DNA of 64,000 bases, taken from assembly GCF_030035675.1 (NCBI RefSeq), contig NC_084483.1, positions 144,371,425-144,435,424 of the forward strand, in the 5' to 3' direction. The first letter of the stretch is position 1. Every line of letters starts with the position of its first letter. This DNA is from Rhineura floridana (taxonomy: Eukaryota > Chordata > Lepidosauria > Squamata > Rhineuridae). A program made the translations under genes and the position numbers. The notes below the pieces were generated by a model. The model was not told the DNA's origin. It saw only the letters and a program-made list of their open reading frames with translations, and did not search any database. Below, one piece after another: positions 61,201 through 64,000 of the stretch.

Positions 61201-62900
61201 TTTCATTTTTTGGCAATCAAGAAAATTGCTATCAAATATAAATGTGAACATATTTCCCCCCTGTATTTTGAAATGTTTAAGCATACATACATACAACTAT
61301 TGCCAGTGAACGTAAAATCAACTTAGCTCTGGAACTAAACAATAGAAGAAACATTTGCATCTCTTCCACATTTACTGTGAAGTCACTGAAGTAATCAAAC
61401 TGAAAGAAACACAAACCCCAAAGGTAACTAAAATACCTAAGTTAAAAAAAATAAGACAGATGTCATCCAAAGCAACACTTAATAAAGTGTAGGCCTTGCT
61501 GTGAGGATTCAACAGTCCTTATGAATCCAAGTCAATTTGTTAGGCAAATTATTCTTGAGCTGTCTACGTAGTATATGAATATAACAGTTATATGTTTAAA
61601 TTAAAACATTAGAGGATTAAAACTAGGAAAAATCACTTTATGAAGAGATGCAATGTTGAAACATGCAGCAAACTAGGAAGCATTTGAATAATTGAGTTCA
61701 GACGGAAGAAATAAAACACAAGCATGACAGTTCTTTTTAAGCTAGCCAGAATGCTTGGGGCACTGTAAAGCAACCCTCTCCAGAACCAGAATTCACTATG
61801 TGCAGTCTATGACTGACAACCAAAAACACCTGCTTTAAAACACAAGCATATAAATCCAAGAATTCATTCTGTTTTTTTATGATACTACCTGAGCCTCAAA
61901 CTAAAATAAAGTAATGACTTGCATGCAGGACAAATAGATCAGGGGGTTGGACTTGATGGCGTTGTAGGCCCCTTCCAACCCTACTATTCTATGATTCTAT
62001 GATCACATCTATTATTCATTCTTAAGGACAACTGAAAGACTGAAGACACCATAAAGAGATAATTGAAATTGCTTCCACATGTTTTCTCTTCACAGATGCC
62101 TCCAGTTTGAAAGCTGCTCACCACATGAAAAGTCTCCACATAAGGTCTCCATGCTTTATCATGCAATCAACATGGATTTAACATATAATAGCTGGTGCAA
62201 CCTCATAAAGACTGCATAGCGTCGAAGGATTATTATCCATGTACTAGCTTCATATAGATACAATGCCAATTTTAAATGAGTGGCAGGAAAGAAAGTTAAT
62301 TTACTCCTATTTTCAATCCAACTGTATTGTGTTACCCCATATAATTTTTAAGAATGCAAACAAACCGAGTGATACAAAGACATCCAGATTTGAGAGCTGG
62401 ATAAATATATAAAAGGCAAATGTAGTGAACATTTAAGAATAAAAAACTGGGGAGCTGCTTCTGAAATATTGAAATATTTATAATTCTAAATTTGAGACTA
62501 AACTCCAACTGAGTACATCAGAGATGTCCCATTAGGACATCTACATACATCTATATATTGTTGAAACAGTTTATTTTTATATATTACATATGTGGTTCAA
62601 CAATATATGCAAGTATGTAAAGATGTCATAATGGGATATGATGTATTCAGTTTGAGCTTAATCTCCAACATCAAAAGCAGCCAAATCTTAAAATCTAAAA
62701 TATTCCAGATTAGCAGGATTATGGACAGACTGCCATGTTTATATCCAGTTGTAGTTTTTAAATAAATGCCAAGGCTAATAAAGTAGTATTGTGTTTCAAC
62801 ATGCCAATACTTTACCTCATACATGATTTGTCCTGATGCCAAACGCCTTCTATCACTGAAAGCCAACTGCAGTAGATGTAAACTAACAACATCCCCTTCA
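15282..62900 (-). CDS. AHCTF1: AHCTF1 (ELYS/MEL-28 nucleoporin), 30 exons, 5' end beyond window
   Basis: ELYS binds chromatin and AT-rich DNA at the end of mitosis, recruits the Nup107-160 complex and so starts nuclear pore assembly; it is also at kinetochores (family knowledge). Thirty exons join without a frame break into 2063 residues plus TAA. Together with the roughly 310 missing N-terminal residues this fits the known protein size of about 2270. Recognised stretches include [92 protein letters not shown] and the terminal [11 protein letters not shown]. Order: end of the beta-propeller, a long helical domain (about 49.7 to 29.1 kb), then a low-complexity acidic/basic C-terminus with AT-hooks in one 2.1-kb exon. 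Two DIRS fossils sit in its introns. The orthology call is firm; some exon limits were chosen by splice consensus and phase. Confidence 0.95.
15580..15760 (+). mobile_element. Decayed tRNA-Ala-type SINE
   Basis: B-box relic AGGTTCAATCCCTAGTGTC, then CTGAAACCCTGGAGAGCCGC, CAGTCAATG and the end AAGGCAGTTTTCTATGTTCT. Same family as the copy at 33.5 kb. Confidence 0.65.
15764..15893. mobile_element. hAT-type hairpin element, decayed
   Basis: GGGGAACCTATGGCCTCCCAGATG on one side and CAACATCTGGAAGGCCACAG on the other form an imperfect hairpin. Related to the 138-bp family but with different arms. Confidence 0.55.
16044..16141 (-). CDS. AHCTF1: AHCTF1 second-last exon
   Basis: [20 protein letters not shown] then [12 protein letters not shown]. 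Basic and short; accepted because phases 0 and 2 fit the neighbours. Acceptor GTCCTTCAG, donor AA|GTATGC. Confidence 0.88.
16918..17040. mobile_element. hAT-type hairpin element, decayed
   Basis: GGTGCCTTTGGCCCTCCAGA then GTTGTTGGACT, a CAGCATAGCGAATGATCAGG centre, and the reverse arm GGGAATTAGTCCAGCAGCAT. Confidence 0.5.
17334..17467 (-). CDS. AHCTF1: AHCTF1 third-last exon
   Basis: [20 protein letters not shown] then [14 protein letters not shown], matching the conserved FVxSPPxLRSRxK segment. Acceptor ATTTTTAG, donor TTG|GTAAGT. Confidence 0.92.
17468..19647. other. AHCTF1 intron before the third-last exon
   Basis: A 2.2-kb intron. A half hairpin relic lies at 18008-18062 and a larger hAT-like element at 19053-19484. 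Nothing is recognised in the rest. Confidence 0.6.
19053..19484. mobile_element. Non-autonomous hAT-like element
   Basis: Begins GGCAGGGGTGGGGATCAGG and ends CTGTGGGCCACAGGGACCAC, imperfectly inverted ends of the squamate gggg-aacc type. It has no coding capacity. One of three related copies (also near 24.2 and 35.8 kb). Confidence 0.5.
19648..21739 (-). CDS. AHCTF1: AHCTF1 large C-terminal exon with AT-hooks
   Basis: A 2092-nt exon of 697 codons plus one base, starting [20 protein letters not shown]. Conserved family blocks come first: [11 protein letters not shown], then [20 protein letters not shown] and KDTRSKE. The second half is a run of basic patches set in acidic Ser/Thr-rich spacers. 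These include two canonical AT-hook cores, RKGRPRK (about 20507-20527) and RRRGRPRK (about 20240-20263), and a hook-like RRGRSRK (about 20417-20437). Weaker patches are [22 protein letters not shown] and RTPRSRRSL. This part binds AT-rich DNA and chromatin. No signal peptide or membrane segment. Donor AAAG|GTATTT. Confidence 0.95.
22221..22390 (-). CDS. AHCTF1: AHCTF1 exon z
   Basis: [20 protein letters not shown] to [13 protein letters not shown], a Glu-rich linker like the mammalian one. Acceptor TTTTTTCAG, donor AAT|GTACGT. Confidence 0.87.
23494..23600 (-). CDS. AHCTF1: AHCTF1 exon y
   Basis: [20 protein letters not shown] then [15 protein letters not shown]. Acceptor CTTACAAAG, donor GAAT|GTATGT. 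Acidic linker. Confidence 0.84.
24213..24758. mobile_element. Non-autonomous hAT-like element
   Basis: Starts CAGGGATGGGGAACCTTTTT and ends TACATTTGGCCCACAGGATGG. The inside shares CAACTTTGA and a TCACC(T)TAATG-like segment with the 19-kb copy. No reading frame. Confidence 0.5.
25052..25169 (-). CDS. AHCTF1: AHCTF1 exon x
   Basis: [20 protein letters not shown] to [10 protein letters not shown]. Acceptor ATTCATAG, donor AG|GTGAAT. Phases fit on both sides; the sequence is weakly conserved. Confidence 0.85.
25218..25259. repeat. (CT)n(CA)n microsatellite
   Basis: About 12 CT units directly followed by about 9 CA units, inside the AHCTF1 intron between exons w and x. Confidence 0.9.
25604..26024 (-). 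CDS. AHCTF1: AHCTF1 exon w
   Basis: One hundred and forty codons plus one base of fast-evolving acidic, Ser/Thr-rich sequence. [20 protein letters not shown] aligns by eye with mammalian SDETTLEYQDAPSPED. Donor A|GTATGT chosen so that phase 1 fits the next exon. Confidence 0.87.
26025..27666. other. AHCTF1 intron between exons v and w
   Basis: A 1.6-kb intron with an L2 3' terminus at about 26715-26810 (AAAGCTAGCCTGGGGACTTG, GGGCAGGATATAAAT). Near 27550-27590 a 21-nt unit, GTCAGGCAGACTTGGGAACA with one more base, occurs twice in tandem. Confidence 0.6.
27667..27867 (-). CDS. AHCTF1: AHCTF1 exon v
   Basis: Sixty-seven codons with [40 protein letters not shown] and FMEE, likely a proline-directed phosphorylation region (inference from SP/TP sites). 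Donor GTG|GTAGGT. Confidence 0.92.
27993..28185 (-). CDS. AHCTF1: AHCTF1 exon u
   Basis: [20 protein letters not shown] to [22 protein letters not shown] and LLETPxVVK are family markers. Acceptor TGTTTACAG, donor AAG|GTATCT. Confidence 0.92.
28290..28860 (-). mobile_element. L2-type LINE, C-terminal coding part and 3' end
   Basis: On the minus strand a frame of about 130 codons reads [16 protein letters not shown]..., then [18 protein letters not shown] and [10 protein letters not shown], the C-terminus of L2-clade reverse transcriptase proteins. The typical 3' end follows, with TAAATAAATAAATA at 28290-28310. 5'-truncated and in an AHCTF1 intron in the sense direction. Confidence 0.85.
29144..29245 (-). 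CDS. AHCTF1: AHCTF1 exon t
   Basis: [20 protein letters not shown] then [13 protein letters not shown]; the FxGTPxxK pattern fits the family. Acceptor AAATCCTAG, donor AG|GTAAAA. Confidence 0.9.
29741..29891 (-). CDS. AHCTF1: AHCTF1 exon s
   Basis: [20 protein letters not shown] to [13 protein letters not shown] and KLFQND. Acceptor TTCTTTTTAG, donor GATAC|GTAAGT. Confidence 0.92.
29971..30118 (-). CDS. AHCTF1: AHCTF1 exon r
   Basis: [20 protein letters not shown] through [20 protein letters not shown] to LRRE. This is one of the most conserved ELYS stretches. Donor GAAA|GTAAGT. Confidence 0.94.
30119..31927. other. AHCTF1 intron between exons q and r
   Basis: A 1.8-kb AT-rich intron. Near 31790-31920 is a probable L2 3' terminus (GAAATTGCTTTGAGATATTT and AAATCAAATAAAT). 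The remainder has no recognised feature. Confidence 0.5.
31928..32059 (-). CDS. AHCTF1: AHCTF1 exon q
   Basis: Forty-four codons: [20 protein letters not shown] to [12 protein letters not shown], with VHHLQRANY conserved. Acceptor CCCCCTAG, donor ATG|GTAAAC. Confidence 0.94.
32218..32362 (-). CDS. AHCTF1: AHCTF1 exon p
   Basis: [20 protein letters not shown] to [15 protein letters not shown]. Acceptor AATTGCAG, donor CAG|GTAATC. Part of the helical domain. Confidence 0.93.
32614..32798 (-). CDS. AHCTF1: AHCTF1 exon o
   Basis: [20 protein letters not shown] to [13 protein letters not shown], then a split codon. The conserved FHPAT and [11 protein letters not shown] pieces are seen. Acceptor CTCTTGCAG, donor AG|GTAAAA. 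Confidence 0.92.
33506..33705 (+). mobile_element. tRNA-Ala-derived SINE
   Basis: The head GTAACTCAGTGGCAGAGCAT then CTGCTTTGCATGCAG and CCCCGGGTTCAATCCCCG copies tRNA-Ala, with TGC in the anticodon place. The body GAAATCCTGGAGAGCCATTG and the end AAGGCAGCTTCCTATTTTCC follow. It lies in an AHCTF1 intron, antisense to the gene. Confidence 0.85.
33871..34017 (-). CDS. AHCTF1: AHCTF1 exon n
   Basis: Forty-nine codons: [20 protein letters not shown] to [14 protein letters not shown]. The acceptor TTTCTAATCAG was chosen by family match. The frame is open for a further 13 codons upstream to another in-phase AG. Confidence 0.9.
34172..34305. mobile_element. hAT-type hairpin element, decayed
   Basis: Arms GGAACCTTTGGCTCTCCAGA and GAAGAGCCAAAGGTTCC face each other; the centre has ACAACTCCCATCAG. 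About 130 nt, no frame. Confidence 0.65.
35394..35450 (-). CDS. AHCTF1: AHCTF1 exon m (19 codons)
   Basis: [19 protein letters not shown], phase 0 at both ends. The donor ACT|GTATCC is weak, but it joins exactly to TIYLLLD in the next exon, as in mammals. Confidence 0.87.
35524..35647 (-). CDS. AHCTF1: AHCTF1 exon l
   Basis: [20 protein letters not shown] to [12 protein letters not shown], nearly identical to the known ELYS block. Acceptor TTGTTGTAG, donor CAT|GTAAGT. Confidence 0.94.
35785..36150. mobile_element. Non-autonomous hAT-like element
   Basis: Begins AAGGAACCTTTTTCAGCCTG, with GGGGGCCACATGCCAGCGGT inside and CCTGAGGCTCCCCACTCCTG at the end. Related to the 19- and 24-kb copies. 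Right limit approximate. Confidence 0.4.
36519..36612 (-). CDS. AHCTF1: AHCTF1 exon k
   Basis: [20 protein letters not shown] then [10 protein letters not shown] and a split Arg. Acceptor TTGTTGGTAG, donor AG|GTAACA. Confidence 0.91.
36933..37037 (-). CDS. AHCTF1: AHCTF1 exon j
   Basis: [20 protein letters not shown] then [14 protein letters not shown]. Acceptor CTTTTCAG, donor TTAG|GTAAAC. Confidence 0.91.
37609..37749 (-). CDS. AHCTF1: AHCTF1 exon i
   Basis: [20 protein letters not shown] to [14 protein letters not shown]. The acceptor tract is short (TTTTATAAG) but phase and family match on both sides. Donor AAAG|GTGTGT. Confidence 0.91.
37893..37982 (-). CDS. AHCTF1: AHCTF1 exon h
   Basis: [20 protein letters not shown] then [19 protein letters not shown] is a strong family marker. 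Starts in phase 1, donor CTAT|GTAAGT. Confidence 0.93.
38060..38150 (-). CDS. AHCTF1: AHCTF1 exon g
   Basis: [20 protein letters not shown] then [10 protein letters not shown], matching the conserved [13 protein letters not shown] region. Acceptor TTTTGTAG, donor GAAG|GTAAGT. Confidence 0.93.
38151..39359. other. AHCTF1 intron between exons f and g
   Basis: A 1.2-kb intron with a short (AAAAT)n run at 38157-38180 and a G-run near 38680. No repeat family or gene recognised. Confidence 0.5.
39360..39488 (-). CDS. AHCTF1: AHCTF1 exon f
   Basis: Forty-three codons, phase 0: [20 protein letters not shown] to [16 protein letters not shown]. Donor CAG|GTGAGT. Confidence 0.93.
39785..41450 (+). mobile_element. 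L2-type LINE with large internal deletion
   Basis: The first part (39.8-40.45 kb) is a broken apurinic endonuclease domain: LVCIPETWV near the start, then FNVHAKGCL and [12 protein letters not shown]. Next comes linker coding relic (40.45-41.0 kb), then a jump straight to the C-terminal end and the 3' UTR with CTGCCCTGGGCTCCTACTGG and TTAATTAATTAAAATAAAT. Most of the reverse transcriptase is missing and there are several stops. Antisense to AHCTF1. Confidence 0.82.
42000..42640 (-). mobile_element. L2-related LINE 3' region, decayed
   Basis: Reads like the other minus-strand L2 ends (AAAAGGCCTTCTCCTTTGTG, then a CAGGCAGCCACTCAAG-like segment), but no clean terminus. The assignment rests on resemblance only. 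Confidence 0.45.
42994..43055 (-). CDS. AHCTF1: AHCTF1 exon e
   Basis: Completes Asp, then [20 protein letters not shown], almost the same as the mammalian segment. Acceptor GTTCTGTAG. An in-phase AG 27 nt upstream could make a longer form. A 6.3-kb intron with a decayed DIRS lies upstream. Confidence 0.9.
44447..49120 (-). mobile_element. DIRS-type tyrosine-recombinase retroelement, strongly decayed fossil
   Basis: The coding strand is minus, the same as AHCTF1. Parts in element order: 5' inverted repeat (about 48985-49120), capsid-like region (about 47.5-48.7 kb), reverse transcriptase and RNase H region (about 46.0-47.2 kb), tyrosine recombinase region (about 45.0-45.8 kb), internal complementary region (about 44716-44802), 3' inverted repeat (about 44447-44600). 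Recognised short pieces are [14 protein letters not shown] (reverse transcriptase) and EVCRAAAW (recombinase). Broken in many places, clearly older than the copy at 52.5 kb. A short L2 end is inserted near 44.9 kb. Confidence 0.82.
44905..44985 (+). mobile_element. L2-type LINE 3' terminus nested in the DIRS fossil
   Basis: TAAACCGCCCAGAGCGCTTT, GGTGGTATATAAATACAATA and CTAACTAACTAA form the L2 end. It sits between the internal complementary region and the recombinase region of the decayed DIRS. Confidence 0.7.
49333..49514 (-). CDS. AHCTF1: AHCTF1 exon d
   Basis: Sixty codons between split codons: [20 protein letters not shown] through [15 protein letters not shown] to [15 protein letters not shown]. 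Acceptor TTTCTCAAG, donor TTTG|GTATGT. Confidence 0.93.
49605..49737 (-). CDS. AHCTF1: AHCTF1 exon c
   Basis: [20 protein letters not shown] then [23 protein letters not shown]. Starts in phase 1 after TTCCTTCTAG. The open frame begins at this acceptor, not at the downstream TATTTAG inside the exon. Confidence 0.92.
50190..50327. mobile_element. 138-bp hAT-type MITE with perfect 8-bp target duplication
   Basis: Near-perfect hairpin: CAGCCTTTCCCAACTAGTGG with GCCACCAGATGTTGTTGGAC and the reverse arm. It is flanked by GTTTAGAC at 50182-50189 and 50328-50335, identical. The 8-bp duplication and CAG ends point to the hAT superfamily. No coding capacity. Confidence 0.88.
50505..50830 (-). mobile_element. 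L2-related LINE 3' region, decayed
   Basis: Contains CAAGGCCCTTTCACTCATGG and GAAACTGGTTGGGAGCCAGT, like the 3' regions of other minus-strand L2 copies in the window. The terminus is worn away. Confidence 0.4.
52472..52616. repeat. Left inverted terminal repeat of the 52.5-kb DIRS element
   Basis: Starts near CATTTTCCCGGGATGCCAGT and runs to GGGCCCAGTTCATTTC. Its reverse complement is at about 58976-59104. Confidence 0.88.
58531..58610. repeat. DIRS internal complementary region
   Basis: First half GGACTGGCATCCAGGGAAAA matches the reverse of the left element edge. Second half GAAAGGTAATTTTACTGGAT matches the reverse of the right edge (59090-59140). This junction-like order is the template site known for DIRS circular intermediates. 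Confidence 0.85.
58976..59140. repeat. Right inverted terminal repeat of the 52.5-kb DIRS element
   Basis: Contains CTCCAGATGGCAGACTACTA and CCCACGTGATGGACTGGCAT, the reverse of the left repeat, plus an outer extension (CAGTAAAATCACCTTTCAGA) found only here and in the internal complementary region. Confidence 0.87.
60301..60451 (-). CDS. AHCTF1: AHCTF1 exon b
   Basis: Fifty codons plus one base, from [18 protein letters not shown] to REDGINE. Closely follows the known GLEYCEERY...[10 protein letters not shown] block. Acceptor TTTCTTCAG, donor GAAG|GTTGGT. A 10.6-kb intron with a DIRS fossil follows. Confidence 0.93.
60452..62815. other. AHCTF1 intron between exons a and b
   Basis: A 2.4-kb AT-rich intron; apart from the CR1 end at 61.93 kb nothing is recognised. 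Confidence 0.65.
61930..62003 (+). mobile_element. CR1 LINE 3' terminus, bird-type tail
   Basis: GGGGGTTGGACTTGATGGCG, then CCCCTTCCAACCCTACTATT and two ATTCTATG units. This is the classic CR1 end, only about 75 nt long. Confidence 0.85.
62816..62900 (-). CDS. AHCTF1: AHCTF1 exon a (first in window)
   Basis: One base finishing a codon, then [20 protein letters not shown] and ASGQIMYE. Matches the last propeller part of ELYS. Acceptor TTCATTCTAG, donor GAG|GTAAAG. The next exon upstream was not found to 64000. Confidence 0.9.
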
Positions 62901-64000
62901 CTAGAATGAAATAAATTAAGATTTTAGTATAGCACCTAGGCACCTTTGTTATCTATCAGATAATGCTATTATTATAAACAGTTGTTATCACAAATAAGAT
63001 ATTTTAAAGCATAGCACTAATAAGATTAATTGTACAGCAGCTCTGCTACTTCACTGCTGTTCTTTCACTGCATCAACCATATCCAATGAACTATTCCAGC
63101 TGCAGGAGCCCCAATGGATGCTGTAAAGAAACTAACTTTATGGGGAAAATATTTAATGTAAGAAAGTTGTTCAGTTATAAACGCTGTTGGAATTGCAAAA
63201 AACTGGTCTTTTACTTCTAATTGAAGCCATAGAGATGTATTATATTGGGGTTTAGTTGGCAGTCTGCCAAGAAACAGGTAAACTAATACTGTTGTTAAGG
63301 AGATGACTGTCTTTTGTGAAATTTGAGTTATGATGGTTGTCAGTAGAACTCCACTTTTATACAAGTCAGTAAAATCCAAAAAGTCAGGTTGTGAAAGATA
63401 TTTAAATGGAAATTCAATTTAAACTTTAGCTCATAGTTATAAGATCATGAGGTTTTGAATTCCACTGAGAACCTGGTTAGTGGTTAGAGCAGCTTTTCCC
63501 AACCAGTGTGCCTCCAGATGTTGTTGGACCACAACTCCCATCAGCCTCAGCCAGCATTGCCAATGGTCAGGAAAGATGGGAATTGTGGTCCAACAACATC
63601 TGGAGGCACACTGGTTGGGAAAGGCTGGGTTAGAGGGTTCTGACTGGAGAGAATAAAAAGTGTAGGTTGAGCACTGTTTAGAGGTCACTTGGGTAGTCTT
63701 TGGGAGAGGATTCATTGAAGTACTTTAAAGAGACAAGTTTGGATAGAGTCTGGAGCTGGAAGCAGCAGCCAAGGGACGCAGCCAGAGTACAGAGGGGCTG
63801 AGGATCCTTGTGGCAACAGGCAGCTGATGAAGAGGAAGGAGCCAATGTCTTGAAGCTGAAATAACTGAGGGCAAAATCTAAGAAGGCCTGCAAATGAAGA
63901 AGAAAACTCCAGCAGCAATCCTTTGAGAGAGCAGCTGGCGGTTAATCTGAAAAAACACCAACTCTTTGACAAGACAGAAGACTTCTGAAAAAGCCTGTTA
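62901..64000. other. AHCTF1 intron at the window edge
   Basis: No upstream propeller exon could be recognised. One hairpin element lies at 63490-63627. The rest is unassigned. Confidence 0.6.
63490..63627. mobile_element. 138-bp hAT-type MITE with perfect 8-bp target duplication
   Basis: CAGCTTTTCCCAACCAGTGT with arm GATGTTGTTGGACCACAACT and its reverse, ending GTTGGGAAAGGCTG. GGTTAGAG flanks it at 63482-63489 and 63628-63635. Same length and design as the 50190 copy. Confidence 0.9.

Noticed and set aside
62901-64000. An upstream AHCTF1 propeller exon in the minus-strand frame at 63065-63379
   Set aside because: The translation does not resemble ELYS and has no fitting splice signals.

Overview
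This looks like a stretch of a squamate reptile nuclear genome, most likely a lizard. The signs are split genes with long AT-rich introns, a tRNA-headed SINE with a Bov-B-type tail (Sauria SINE type), CR1 and L2 LINE fragments, short hAT hairpin elements and DIRS tyrosine-recombinase retroelements. No bacterial, plasmid or CRISPR features are present.

Two host genes, both on the minus strand, account for all convincing coding sequence. The first is the 5' part of a kinesin-3-like motor gene, KIF28 (called KIF28P in human). Nine exons from 14000 down to about 3311 encode an unbroken N-terminal motor domain of about 388 residues. The tail must lie left of the window. The second is AHCTF1, encoding ELYS/MEL-28, the nucleoporin that seeds nuclear pores on chromatin. 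I can place 30 coding exons from 62900 down to the stop codon at 15282. They join in one frame to give 2063 residues, covering the end of the N-terminal propeller, the helical domain and the AT-hook-rich C-terminus. The N-terminal part lies right of the window. The AHCTF1 stop and the KIF28 start are about 1.28 kb apart, head to tail.

The rest is intron filled with repeats. From left to right: a repeat-dense KIF28 intron (1-3.3 kb) with hAT, L2 and CR1 pieces; two SINEs within KIF28 introns (4.6 and 8.3 kb); L2 ends at 10.3-10.9 kb; several hairpin elements and larger hAT-like elements at 15-36 kb; an L2 copy at 28.3 kb and a longer, internally deleted one at 39.8-41.4 kb; then two DIRS-type fossils in AHCTF1 introns. 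One is strongly decayed (about 44.4-49.1 kb, minus strand). The other is younger-looking and structurally complete (about 52.5-59.1 kb, plus strand). Both keep the inverted end repeats and internal complementary region that define the group.

The most informative observations are the preserved DIRS end architecture, two 138-bp hAT elements each with a perfect 8-bp target duplication, a SINE with a perfect 14-bp duplication, an AT-hook array in ELYS that appears richer than in mammals, and a KIF28 motor domain with all nucleotide-binding motifs intact. Exon limits were read by eye from splice signals, frame continuity and remembered family sequences. No alignment was run.
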